This document shows positions 22,462 to 34,000 of a stretch of 64,000 nucleotides of DNA, in pieces; the first letter of the stretch is position 1; each line of letters starts with the position of its first letter. Under the pieces are notes generated by a model. That model saw only the letters and a program-made list of their open reading frames with translations. It ran no database searches and was not told the DNA's origin. This DNA comes from Diplocarpon mali (Eukaryota; Ascomycota; Leotiomycetes; Helotiales; Drepanopezizaceae): NCBI GenBank assembly GCA_024741835.1, contig JAENRP010000118.1, positions 57,509-121,508 of the forward strand, given 5' to 3'. The position numbers were made by a program, and so were the translations under genes.

Positions 22462-24390
22462 CTTGTCATGCAGCTTGGGAGTCTGGTTACGGTGGAAGAT
22501 ACAAAGATGCGAAATGGGAGCGGTGTTGAAAGAACAGATTACAGATATGAAAGTGGGATTCTTACGCTAAGGGATTCCATAGCTACAAGGGCGAATATGC
22601 AAAACAGACCAGCCCATTGCTCAGAATCCTGGCTCGGAGAAAAGGCGCGTACCGGTATTCGGTACCCGGTATCCGTTGTTTCTGGCCCTGGTCTCTTAGT
22701 CTGCAACCCAGTTTCGGATTTCGGTCACAGAATCAATCCGACAGCACAGGATCTCGTGACGTATCTAGCCGCTCGAAGGCCACGGATTGGAGGGGTCGGC
22801 AGCACCAACAAGTCTATAGATATATCAAGTATGCGGGAAGGCCCGCATTACGAAACTCAAATCCCGAAACCTAAGTAGCCGAAGCCCCCTTACAGTTTCT
22901 AAAACTGCTTGCGGGAAGAAACACGAATCAGAAAACACTGTCACGGGGCTCTAGAGACTCGACTGGTGGCCTCAGAAATGTTGTTTCTATAGCGACGCTT
23001 GGGTAATAGGGGAACGTGGGCTCCGATTCACGGTGCTGCCTCTGTTGAAAATTGGGGATACGAATACGGTGATCGTTTAACCACTCAAAGACGGACTAAG
23101 AACTGCTTTCTCATATGATGATTACTTGAGGGAGGAGAGAGAGAAGGAAACCGAATTGGGGGAGACGCAAAATGCCGTGGACGAATCTCTGATTCAGAAC
23201 CGCGAACACTCGCGAACGTCTAGCGCATGTTCCATGACCGCTTGCTTGGGGGTCAGTGGATCGATACAAAACGCCTACAATGGAGAGACTCAATTTTCAT
23301 CATTCTGCCCAAGATTCTGTTTGTTGGCTAGTCTGTTCAATCGAGACATTTCGTCCATCACATGACTAATTTCTTGTTTACTTTTTCGGCCCGCAAGCGA
23401 GGCTAGCGGCCGGGCGGTATGCTGTGGCAGGAATGCCGAGGCTGATGCGACTACGCGACATTTTATTTTTAGGAACGAGGGCGGGGCCTCTGTGCAGGAT
23501 AGAGTGAGGTGCTAATAGGTGCTGTCATGATCTTGCATGGGGAATAAATACCGCATACCTTTTTTATTCTTACCAACAGCTATCTTTTTGACAGGCCTTT
23601 AGCAGTGGAAAACACGTTCTATTGTTAGAAATATCTACCTGAAGTATATATTCGAGGTTCTTCGCAGAAGCCGTTTATCATTCATATACGGCTACTATAT
23701 TGCATCGATGCGATGTTCAGTGTCTGCTGGACATATTCTTTGGTTAATCGGAATACTATTCCGCTTGGCATCAACCCCAATCTTGTAGCAGAAATAAATA
23801 TCAACTGGGCTCTGCATAAACCCCGCGTTCGCAAGTGACTACCAGGTTGTTCGGCTTTTTTAGGAGTTATTGATGTAGAGACCTGAAAACGTAGAGATCT
23901 GGTGACAGGAAGTCATATGATTGGCGTATGATGGATGATGGATAAATACGGGACCACTTTTGTACTTAGAGGGCAAGTGTGTGAGCGCGCGCAAGACCAA
24001 CAATAGAAAATACACCTCCAACTTGGGAATTGTTCCCAACACCTTGTCGAGGCTTGCCTAATTGTGGTGCTTCCTCCTTTTGTTTTGGTTCTCTATAAGG
24101 CCTTCTTTTTATGTGTTCTCCCATATTGTTCTTTATTGATTGATATAGTTTCTAGCGGGATACTCTCTGAAGGTCATGTATGCACAAGTGGCTATTGATT
24201 CGTATGACATCAGGTATAACTTGAAAAAAATAATAATAATCATCACTTCTCTCTAAGGATTGTAGCTATATTTTCATTCATCTACTAATTATGAAACTGC
24301 GCATCATTCCCAAACAGCGCGCCTATTCTAGCTACCAAAAGGGTGGTCTCCGCCGCGGGTCTCAATCGTTGCCACTCGCTGAACGACAGT
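22462..24390. other. intergenic with one copy of a dispersed repeat
   Basis: No supported gene. A CGGTA-rich direct repeat cluster lies at about 22650-22675. Repeat copy A lies at 23873-24123. The remainder is AT-rich without clear coding. Confidence 0.55.
23873..24123 (+). repeat. dispersed repeat, copy A
   Basis: About 250 bp that aligns in the same orientation with 33334-33565. Shared blocks are ATGTAGAGACCTGA, CCTCCAACTTGGGAATTG, TTCCCAACA, ATTGTGGTGCTTCCT and TTTTGTTTTGGTTCTC. The copies differ by many transitions and small indels. This could be a solo LTR, a MITE or a duplicated promoter (both copies contain an ATAAATAC TATA-like element). Confidence 0.75.
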
Positions 24391-25446
24391 TTATTTATGT
24401 GTAGCATTTCCGCCGTAGGTTTTGGAGCCGTCGCGGTCACTGGAAGGATTAGAGAGACGTCTTGATATTAGAGAAATCGAATCCTTACGAATCAACGCGC
24501 GGGTCCAAGGAGTTTAGCATATCCGAGTTATGAGGCCCTTTGACTCAATGTTAGCCTAGTCAAGATTGTAGTAATCTACAATCACAGACGAGAGAGATAA
24601 TATTAGAGGAAAGGGAGTATCAACTAACCAGCAGTATTCTGAGCGGTACCAGAACCGGCCGTTGCATGGCTCCCCGATGCGCCGAAAACACCTCCAGTTG
24701 ATGCTCCATGTCTATTCCCCCGGCCATCTAAGTCGGAATCGACGCGAGGATCGGCTCTTGGGACTAGTCAGCCTTTACCCAAAGTATGCTCTCTGCAGAG
24801 AGAAATTACTTGTTTGCGAGACTAGACTCATGAGGACCTGGTGTTTCAAGATTATCAGCGCCGTGAACCATAGATGAACAAGCTCGCTTGCTCGAGGAAA
24901 GATTGGTCAAGGAAGAACGGAGGAACATACCCGCATTTGTCGAGCCAGAGATACCCCCAGTGGCTCCTGTGTAGCCCCCGGTCGTATTTCCTGCATGGGT
25001 TCCTGAATACCCCGATGTTCCGGTAGTTCCAGTTGCTCCACCAATCCTCTTGGATCTATCAAGGTCGCTTGGAAAGTCAGTAAACATCTTTGATATCGCA
25101 GAAGGAAAAAGAAAAACAGAGGAATCACTGACGAGTCTATGCGAGGGTCAAGCTGATTAGCTAATTTCGACGAATGCGGGCCTGCGGTGGTGTTGGATGA
25201 GCCGAGGCCAGCTCCATGGCTGGTGGATGAGCCGATTCCTGTACCGTGGGTTGTGCTGCCAACGCCTGGTCCGGTTCCAATACCAGAGTGGCCAACGCCA
25301 GTGTTGTAACCGGCACCCGTGGAGTTATGCGCAGTTCCAGGGGTAGAGTGTATGCCCTCGGACGCGCCCGTGGTGTGTGTGGTCGAAGAAGTGGTGGGTT
25401 TATCATGATGGAGTGCCTCTTTGACCTTGTTGATGATTCCCGACAT
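24391..25446 (-). CDS. LEA/hydrophilin-like protein with GPH..LAN..DPRVDSDxDG repeats, six exons
   Basis: Exons on the minus strand: 25446..25133, 25067..24931, 24837..24810, 24756..24629, 24537..24489 and 24439..24391; 234 aa. It starts MSGIINKVKEALHHDKP; the remainder is Gly/Thr/Ser/His-rich and very hydrophilic. Three repeats occur: GPHSSKLANQLDPRIDSDLD, GPHESSLANKADPRVDSDLD and GPHNSDMLNSLDPRVDSDRD, each followed by a basic/Gly segment. No signal peptide or membrane span. Proteins of this composition in fungi are associated with desiccation, conidia or stress; this is an inference. The introns follow the repeats: introns 1 and 5 split the Ser codon of DPR(I/V)DS|D in phase 2, and introns 2 and 4 precede GPH in phase 1. 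This suggests growth by exon duplication. Confidence 0.85.
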
Positions 25447-27918
25447 GGCGAGGCTTGTTTTGATTGGGTTGGTAGGAAGGTTTGGAGATTGTAGTATTCA
25501 AGCTTGAGATGTTAGCTGATGAAGATGGATTCTCGGAATCACCAGAGGAGCCGCGCCGTTATATAACATCTTCTTCTCTCCACGCTCCTCTCCAAGAACA
25601 GACGGCAGAAACCGGTTTGTGCTCTCTGGCAAATTCCAACATCTCCGACGCGTGATCTCAGGCGAGAGCTGATGATTGCGGCCTTCCAAGCACGCGAGCC
25701 CCTCCTCGTCATATTCCCATCACAAACCCGGGCTCTCATATACGAACCTGCAGATCGTGTAAGCCGCTGCCCGGTTTCTGATGTGACGGCAAAGCTTGTG
25801 TAATAGATTCTGGGGAGCCGATTGGACGCATTGTCGTTGGCGAAGCCTCAGACGAACGGCTTGGGATCTCGTGGGCGCCGGAAGCCAAGTCCAAATCGTC
25901 ATAAGCCGGTGGCTAGATTGTCATGCCGAGCTCATGCCTGAGCCAAGATAGACCAGTAGATCGAGCGAAACCCTGCAGACGAGGTTTGTTACGCCACATC
26001 CGCCACAGCCGGAAACCCTTCTTTCTCCCACGATCTGCGGCGGGGCAGGAAATATCTTTCTGGCCGCCTGGTCTGGTTGGCGTCGGGCATGGTATGTCTC
26101 GCAAGGCACGAGACGATTGCATTATGCTTGCTTTGTGACAAAGAAATCTTGTAAGGCTGATGTTGCTTCAGAGCTCCGCATGATGCTAGGTGACGTCGGA
26201 TCCAAGAAAATGCTGCAGGCGTGCGTCCTTGTCTGATCACAACCAGCCTTTGGTTGCCATAACAGCTCGCTTGCCCTGGCATGATATTATTTGCGCAACG
26301 TCAATCTCGCCATGGCTCGATTTTAGACTCTACATACATGTTTACTCTGAATTTGATCCCTATCTTATTGTTTAATTGAAAGAGCGCCTCGCCAAGACCC
26401 AGTTTCGCCTAGAGCCCCTGAAGGGCTATCCAGCTTAGCGAGTTGCTATGACAACCTCCACAGCTGGCAATATCAATATGAGCCGCTGAGCGGGCTTAAG
26501 TATAGAGCCTCAAACCTCTGGACCTCGATTCATCTATACGAAAAAGCTCTTCAAAGAGCCTTCGTCGACCCGCGATCACCGGCGGGCGATGGCATGGAAT
26601 TTGGCAAAATATCCTAGCGGTTTGAATGCGGCGCTATAAGACGTCATGAACGAAGTCGGCACCTTCGCTTTCCAGCTCTGGAGATATTCTGTCTCGGCAG
26701 GCAATCTAGAGTTTTACTTTTAAACTGAGCTGGCACTATTCCAATAGGCAATCAATTCTAAATAAAGCATAGTTTCATAAATTATCTTTCCCAGTACAAG
26801 CTATCTTTTTGCAATATACCCGTCTTTGAGCGTCTTGGATAGAACATGTCTACTTCTGGATCTAGATAATTCTTATCATAAGAAAAAATCGTGATTTTCA
26901 TCTAATAGTTTTCATTTGTTTACCTACAATGTTTACCTGAGAACCTGCGAAGAACACAAAGCCACTAATTGGTTGTCATCGGGATTCTAGTATCTTCTGG
27001 TGTATTGCAAGTCAACCATATGCGTTGGTATCTTTCGTTTTGCAAGGCCGTTGGCATGGCAGGTGAAGTGTAGGAGAGCCGACCACACCATGGGCGGTAG
27101 GCATTGAGAGTCTCGTATAGCGAATTTTGAAGATGAGCTATTGGAAGCGGGATTCTCGGCCGCGAAAAAAACCATATTGCTGCGCATCAAGAGAGATTTG
27201 CCGAGGTGTTGTCTATGATGGAAAGTGGTATAGATTTAAGCTCTCGTTTTGACGCTGACGGGAATATTATATCTGTGGACGTTAGTTGAAGGTAAATCAT
27301 AGTTTAGAGTATTTCCAAAGAAGTATTTGACGTGCGACATAGTAGAAGAAGTTTCCAGAATCGATTGAAAGAGTTGAACAGGAATTCACAAAACTTCGCT
27401 TCTCAAGAGACGTGTTGTGTCACGCGGACCACTAAGTCCTCTAACAGCGAGACATATTCGCTTCTATGCCATTTGCAGTAGATACTTTATTTTTGATATG
27501 TTTAATGATAATATTAGTATGTTTGATTCATGGTCCAGACGAAGCTGCGTGCAAAACAAGACAGCAGACAAAGCGTAGTCAGCTTCATCGTAAGCGGAAA
27601 GATGACGGGGCTACTTACCGCTGGGACCCTGAACAACAATATTGGAAGCACTACAGTAGCAGCCTATCCCTATTAAATAAGTATGTATCCTCAAGTGTTC
27701 TGCGTCCTTTCTTACCAGTTGAGAAAACGGTATAATTCCAAAAAAAAAAAAAAAACAGAGCTATCGGTATTTGAAGCTCTGTAAACGGATACTTTGACTT
27801 CTGCCGAAGAGTCAGAACTACCCGCCATTACCCCTCCGTATAATTAGGCCACTCAGAATGATAGGCAACGAAATCTCTTGCATACTCTCTAACTCCATTA
27901 TGTGTATACCTAAATCTA
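25447..27918. other. intergenic, AT-rich to the right
   Basis: The left part is the promoter of the LEA-like gene. No supported gene. An ATG frame at 27466-27735 encodes 89 aa with one hydrophobic segment (LFLICLMIILVCLI) then a basic region; it is intact but has no family features and ends near a 17-A run at about 27740. It could be a chance frame or a decayed gene. Confidence 0.5.
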
Positions 27919-28659
27919 TCATCGAGTAGTCTTCCAATAAAAATCACTCTCCTCCATCACAGCCTTATCCATTCCCGCCACCGGCCCGATAATCTCAACA
28001 TCCTTCTGCTGATCCAGCAGAATGTCCCTCGTGTGCCACTTCATCGTGAAGTTCTCCTTATTTCCTGGTCCTGTGAGGGTAGCCAATTGTTCGTTTGTAG
28101 CAGCATACACCACTCGGCCGATATGTGCCCAGTAAATGGTTGCTATGTAAACAGCATCCGGTCAGAGTAACTGTCAGACGGGAGGGAAGGCAGACACGTA
28201 CCGGAACACATGGCGCATGGCTCCCAGGTACTGACGAGGGTGCATTGCCAGAGATACTCTTTGGAATAATGGCAATATGCCAATCTAGCCAGAGAACTCT
28301 GTTACCATCAGCAAGCACATTCTGCAAACCCCCTATTACTACTCCAAGATCCAGACTCTCTAATTCTCCAGTCGCTCGCGGTACCGTGGAGAACTCGCAA
28401 TAGAATTAGCAGTAACACGTACCTCGGCATGATTGACCTGGTCCACACTCTGATGCGTTAACAGTACAGTCTCGTTGTCGGGGCCTAGTAAACACGCCGC
28501 AAAAGGTCTCTTCCCAAAAGTCACGGCCCGTCTCTGGATCCCCAGGCACACATTGATACTGGCTTCTATCTGACCGCCCGTTATTGGCTTGCGGTCTGGG
28601 AAAAGGTGCGGCGCGAGTTTACGGGCTGCGAAAGATGTCAAGGCTGCTTCGGAGGTCAT
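27919..28659 (-). CDS. CMP/dCMP-type zinc deaminase
   Basis: Exons on the minus strand: 28659..28423, 28298..28202 and 28142..27919; 185 aa. It starts MTSEAALTSFAARKLAPHLF. The zinc-binding motif of the cytidine/deoxycytidylate deaminase fold is complete: HAE at residues 77-79 (Zn ligand His and catalytic Glu) and PCAMC at 106-110 (two Cys ligands), followed by ATIYWAHIGRVVYAATNE. The first intron falls exactly after HAE and the second just after PCAMCS. The fold covers tRNA adenosine, guanine, cytidine and riboflavin-type deaminases; the C-terminal GPGNKENFTMKWHTRDILL does not let me choose, and the WEPCAMCS/YWAHI pattern is nearest guanine/tRNA-A deaminase-like members. No targeting signal seen. 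It is followed upstream by the kelch gene in the same orientation. Confidence 0.85.
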
Positions 28660-29021
28660 TGTGCGGATAGGAGCTAGGTTAAGGGCCGGTGAGGATGGAA
28701 AGAGTAGCGATTTATAGTCCGGACCTGCAACGCTATTCTGTTTTGGTTACTTTTAATGTCTGCTGAGGTATAGAAAGGAACATTGCAATTTTGCCGGCGG
28801 ATTGCTGCGATGTCTTGGATTGATGGTTGTGAAGGTGGGAGCAAGAGTGGAGATAACCTCCTGGTGCGGCGACTACTGAAGTGGGAATCAATAATTGCGT
28901 ATCAGGAACCCATCTGAATGCACATTGATATCTCCTGTGACTATTAAGTGCCGCGTTCTCTAATCTCATGACAATCATGCAGCCATTAGTCGTTACTCTT
29001 CATTCATTAAACTGTTATCAC
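28660..29021. promoter_or_regulatory. intergenic between deaminase start and kelch stop
   Basis: 362 bp holding the deaminase promoter and the kelch 3' end; no distinct motif was recognised. Confidence 0.4.
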
Positions 29022-30362
29022 TCATTCGATCCTCAGTATCCATCCATCACCCTCTCTCTCATTCTTACCATTCAAGCCTCCCCATAACACAATACTGCTG
29101 GCATCCAAGTCACCCATGGTAGAGCTGGCGAACCAACCTCTCTCTGATGGTACCAGTTTGTGGACGTCTTCTCCTTCAGCCCCTTCGGCATCAGCCACTT
29201 GCATAGGACTCCATTTGCCTTCTCCAGTCTCCTTTCCAAGAGCCTGCCAAGTTGCATCCTTGAATGAAGCACCGGTCATACCCAGAGGTGGGCACTGGAA
29301 AGCCCAGACATCGCCCCAGAACTTCCCTGCGCCGTCATGCCCTTGAATACTAGGGTCTCTCTCTCCAAGTAGTAAGACCAGATATTCTCTTCCCATGCCT
29401 GTCGTAATAGCTTGCAGACCAGCTACGCTTCTGTCTCCTGGACATGTCATGTTTTCTTCAGCGAAATCTAGAGTGTTCCATGTTCCCTTCGCAGTGACCG
29501 CAGCGTCCGTGGAAGGGCCAGTACTACTGAACGTATCAATACCCAGCTCCAGAATATCAACTTGGCCGCCCTCTTCACCTGTCCCATTAAATCCTCCGTA
29601 TCTGTAGATTCTTTGCTTCGACACGACGATTGACGTTCCGCCTCGAGGCTTGCCAGGTGCAGCAGGGAGTTCTTTCCACGTCTTGCTCCTAACGTCAAAA
29701 CCCCAAAGATCGTTTGTTCTCCCACTAACTGGGCATCCTGCATGTACAAAGAATGTGCCATACCCACCCATCTCCTCATCCGTCTGTGCAGACTCCGCAA
29801 TCGTACCAGCCTTTGGAAGTTCCATAGCATTGTCTATCTTAACGCTCTTCATGTTTCCCGGCTGCGGTTTGTCGATCGCGACGCTCGAATGGTACGACCT
29901 CGCCTCTGGGTAAGGTGTTCCTGGCAACGGATCCAAGTACGACCATGAATCAGCCCTCGTATCATATACCCAGACTCTGCCCTTCTCTTCCAACGGCTTC
30001 ATATCCTTTCCTCCTCTGCCACCCCACACAAATATCCTCTCCCCAATCACCGCAGCGGTATGACCCACTCTCTTTTCTGGCACTTCACCTCCGGCAGTCT
30101 CGGATTTCGCTGGAATGGTATGATAATCGGCGGAGGAGAAAGCATCGTATGGCAAAGTGACGATATGCATATCATTGTCGACTGGCTCTCGGGGACTGAC
30201 TTCGCCTCCGAATATGTATGCTCGGCCAGCAATGACAGAGAGTGTGTGTGATGAGCGGGGTAGCGGGGTCGTATTGATGCGTTCCCATCTAGCTTTCACA
30301 GGATGTGTCGGTTCTAGCATGCCTCGAACAGCGGTGGCTGTCGTTGCCGCTACTTCCATCAT
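29022..30362 (-). CDS. kelch-repeat protein, 446 aa
   Basis: Single exon beginning with two consecutive ATG codons (30362 and 30359). At least five kelch blades are visible: RSSHTLSVIAGRAYIFGGE, RVGHTAAVIGERIFVWGGRG, EARSYHSSVAI, KPRGGTSIVVSKQRIYRYGG, and a final SSIVLWGGLNGKNE. Each blade has the GG doublet and the spaced aromatic residue of the family. The length fits a single six- or seven-bladed propeller with no additional domain. Kelch propellers are protein-interaction platforms, so function cannot be deduced. In ascomycetes similar proteins are named kelch or nitrile-specifier-like. It is divergently paired with OMA1. Confidence 0.9.
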   Translation of the reverse strand: MMEVAATTATAVRGMLEPTHPVKARWERINTTPLPRSSHTLSVIAGRAYIFGGEVSPREPVDNDMHIVTLPYDAFSSADYHTIPAKSETAGGEVPEKRVGHTAAVIGERIFVWGGRGGKDMKPLEEKGRVWVYDTRADSWSYLDPLPGTPYPEARSYHSSVAIDKPQPGNMKSVKIDNAMELPKAGTIAESAQTDEEMGGYGTFFVHAGCPVSGRTNDLWGFDVRSKTWKELPAAPGKPRGGTSIVVSKQRIYRYGGFNGTGEEGGQVDILELGIDTFSSTGPSTDAAVTAKGTWNTLDFAEENMTCPGDRSVAGLQAITTGMGREYLVLLLGERDPSIQGHDGAGKFWGDVWAFQCPPLGMTGASFKDATWQALGKETGEGKWSPMQVADAEGAEGEDVHKLVPSERGWFASSTMGDLDASSIVLWGGLNGKNEREGDGWILRIE

Positions 30363-30617
30363 CTTTTCGGTATTTCGGGCGTTGATGTAATCTGATAATC
30401 GTGCAAGTGATGAACGCTGGAGTAGTGGATAAGAATGTCTTGAGCTGTCAGAGTTGACAATGCTTGGCCTACGTAGCCGATCAGAGTGGTGATAACTTAT
30501 CTTTTCTTATCAAGCAGGACAGGGGTAGCGAGGCTGAGAAAATTACTAATCCTCAGCCTCGACAATTTGAAAGCAGTCGACAGCTACGCGTCCAACACGA
30601 ACCGATCAGTCCTCGAT
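30363..30617. promoter_or_regulatory. shared divergent promoter (kelch / OMA1) with a perfect inverted repeat
   Basis: 255 bp between divergent starts. A perfect 10-bp inverted repeat, CGAGGCTGAG at 30529-30538 and CTCAGCCTCG at 30552-30561, is separated by 13 nt. It sits 57 bp before the OMA1 ATG and so probably lies in its 5' leader. Confidence 0.5.
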
Positions 30618-31828
30618 ATGTTAACACGAGCTCTTACAGGCTCCTTACGAACTATCTGCGCCCCTCGAGCGCTTTCTCGAGCCCTCTTTCGAAATTCCCC
30701 TCGCTCGCCGGGCTTCATTTCACACCGTTACGAGTCTGGATGGGGACATCCTCCTCCACCTCCGCGAAAGCCTAATCGAGTAGTCCATCAGCGATGGGAT
30801 CCGGAAGAAGCTCAACGGGCAGAACCTTTGTTCACCAAGGATCAGTTCATCAACAATCTCCGCAGTCCGACTACGAAGTGGGTGCTTTTGATATCTGGCG
30901 GGTCAGCAGCAATCTTCTACTATTCTAACCTTGAGACGGTGCCTGTATCCGGTAGAAGAAGGTTCAACTGCTTTAGTGATGCTACCGTAGAGGCAGAAGG
31001 CGAGAGAACATACAAGTTACTCATGCACGCGCACGCGAACGCGATATTACCGGCTTGGGATCGGAGAACTAAACTGGTGAACAAAGTCATGGCAAAGTTA
31101 ATACCTGCTAGTGGCTTACAGCATGTCGATTGGGAAGTCCATGTCATAAACTCCCCAGGTAAAGTGCCCTTCATTCTTGAACACGGTCTCATTTGACAAT
31201 GGACAGAGGCCAACGCCTTTGTTATACCTGGTGGAAAGGTCTTTGTCTATAGCGGCATTCTCCCCATAACCAAGACCGAAGATGGACTCGCAGCAGTACT
31301 TGGTCATGAGATAGCGCATAACGTTGCTCGCCATATTGCTGAACAAATGAGTAGCAGTATTATAATCTACGGGCCTCTGCACCTTGCTTTCATATGCCTA
31401 GATGCCTTAGGTCTGACTCTCGGGCTTGGGCAGCATATCGGGGAGTTCCTTCTGGAGATGGGTATCATGAGGCCGGCTTCGAGGAAGCAAGAGAGTGAGG
31501 CAGACTATATCGGGCTTATGATGATGGCGCATAGCTGTTACGATCCTAAAGAAGCCGTCAAAGTCTGGGAACGCATGGAGGCCGCGCAAATGAACCATAA
31601 TATTCCAGAGTGGATGTCGACGCACCCATCTGTACGTTACTCATCCTTAACGGTTATGCATTTACTCACTTGAGACAGAATACCAGTCGGATCGCGCAAA
31701 TTCTCAAATGGCTTCCGAGAGCTGAGGAAGCGCGAAGTGACAGCGATTGTGCCCTTACTTGGGGTTATGCCGAAGACTTTCAGACAGCTCTAAACAGTGG
31801 CGCGTGGGCCGTTACATTTAAAAATTGA
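30618..31828 (+). CDS. OMA1: OMA1-type mitochondrial M48 metalloprotease
   Basis: Exons 30618..31158, 31207..31631 and 31679..31828; 371 aa. The N-terminus is basic (MLTRALTGSLRTI..) as in a mitochondrial presequence. One membrane segment lies at about residues 87-103 (KWVLLISGGSAAIFYY). The catalytic HEIAH is at about 214-218 in VLGHEIAHNVARH, preceded by NAFVIPGGKVFVYSGIL. The third zinc ligand is in QESEADYIGLMMMA. The C-terminus has THPS and RIAQILKWLPRAEE. OMA1 is an inner-membrane stress-activated peptidase that works alongside i-AAA and m-AAA proteases. The intron of 48 bp before the catalytic exon has a TTGAC branch. Active-site residues are intact. Confidence 0.93.
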
Positions 31829-34000
31829 ACTGATATTATACTTTCATTCATCTGGTGTTGGGGATACGGGGTTCGGAGCATATTAAACAGATGCATTGTT
31901 CATCATGTACTTCAGAATACCACTCAGTGCCTGAGCAGAGCAAAGTGCCTTGGCAATAGATTACGTAAAAATCTTCCGCTAAATTAACACTATAACAAAG
32001 AGTAAGTTCAAGACGTATTGCCGCGAGTTCGAAATGTGGTTTCGCGTGGTGGGCTGAATATCATCTGCTTTTATTTTGGTCCACTAGTATTCAAGACATG
32101 CTGCGCCCGACTTGTCAATACGACCAGCACCTATCGAGAGTGACGATGAAACGAGTAGTGAAAGCGAAAAACATGAATGCGAGTTTTAGTGCTAAGAATC
32201 AGGTGGTATAGTATGCTTACCCGATTCACATTTATCGTATTTTTTGCGAAGTGTGGCTCTATTTTTCTCCATATGCGTGCGAAAAAAAATTAAAAAAAAA
32301 AAAAAAAACCGCAGCTTGGAAACCATTAACAGCATCTGCCGAATTATTTTTGAAGTCGCACCTCGCATATTGACAAACTGACTGGATGTTCTCTGATCCT
32401 GAATAATCAGCTTTTTATATCATACTACTCACGATCTCTTTATGATCAGTGGTGTGCCGAAAGTTAGGTTAAATCTGCGAAACGAAAAATCACTGAGAAA
32501 TTTTGAACAACAAGAGTACTGCTGTCTATTTGTACCTAGACTAGATAATCTGCAGTGCGTCACTTAGAGCATATCAAAAGTCTTACCGAACTATTTCACT
32601 CCCCCAAAAGTCTAGGTGGGGGTTGGCCGGATCGAATTAATTTAGTAGCGCCTATATTAGTCTCTTACTCTCTGTTTGAGAAACAATATTTTATACTCGG
32701 CGGAAACTGCGCGATACCGAACACAGGTGATGTTGTAGTGGGTCTGGAGTTTGAAGTTATCATTCTGTCTTTCAGGGGGCTGTGCTTACTTCAAGAACAG
32801 AATGCTCGAGTCTTAAATGTAATTATGTTATGAAATTATGTTTATTTTAAAGATGTATTTGAATGCCGGTTGAATGAATGACAGTGAAAGATGTTTTAGC
32901 AGCATGGTCTGTAACATTGGAAACAAGCGAGAGAATTTGGTTTTACCGTATTAACCATTGCTGTGAAGCCAATACAATGGGGCTTTCCAGCCTAGTATGG
33001 CTTTATTTCTTGTAGCTTGCTCTCCAAGTCTTGAGAATTGACACTTGATTCGTTTCTACTTACTTGACTGACGCCCTGCTTTGTAAATCAATGGAAAAGG
33101 TCAGTTATTAAATATAAGAATACAAATATTTACAACATCGCGACAGTATTCCTGTAGTCTTTTGGAGTTTTTGGTCTGGCATATGAACTTTGAACTTCTC
33201 TCACCTCAAGTGTAGCAAGTAGTGCCAATAGGAAAGAATGTTATTAAGCGAGGGGGAAGTAAACAACACCCCCTCACGCGATTCAACATGATTGCATATA
33301 TTCATTTCTCCTCAACTCTTGATTTCAGACGTAATGTAGAGACCTGAGACAACTAGATCTCGTGATAGGAAGCTATATGATTTGGCATATGAAGGCTGAG
33401 GTATAAATACCAGACCACCCATTGTACTTTAGAAACCAGGCAGACTTACTCCAATATACCTCCAACTTGGGAATTGTTCCCAACAGCTCTTCGAGTCTTG
33501 CCCAATTGTGGTGCTTCCTATTTTGTTTTGGTTCTCCAGGAGACCTCCTCTTCTCGTGTTCTCCCTGTATGTTTCTATAGTAAATAATGTATATTGTAGA
33601 ATCATATATTTACCTATTAATTTGCAGAAATTTGGATCCTCGGAATAGGAGAGACCAACAAGAGTAAGATGATTCGATACTTGCACTAGAATTATATGGA
33701 AAAGACGCTTATAAATGAAAAAACCTTCTAACGATCTAATATTTTTAATCTGCTCTGTATAAAATTTTATTTTCCGTCTCTTGAGGACAGTGTCCAATCA
33801 TGAAGTGACCCCTTATCTGGCACCAAACATTCTGTTCTCAGCCTACATAGACATTTCCGCATACGATTCAATATACAGATACTTCCACTCCAGCCCCAAC
33901 CATTCTAATCATGAGCTGTCGAGATCAGCGACCTGCACTGCTCAACTAGAAAAGCTCCAAGTTTTGACTATCCTACACCAGAATCGGCAGGCATAGCCTC
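31829..34000. other. AT-rich gene desert with dispersed repeat copy B
   Basis: No supported gene. Poly-A runs lie at about 32284-32307. Copy B of the dispersed repeat lies at 33334-33565. Short frames start at non-ATG codons. Confidence 0.6.
33334..33565 (+). repeat. dispersed repeat, copy B
   Basis: Aligns with copy A at 23873-24123 in the same orientation. It keeps the CCTCCAACTTGGGAATTG core and has a TATAAATACC element where copy A has ATAAATACGG. Confidence 0.75.
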
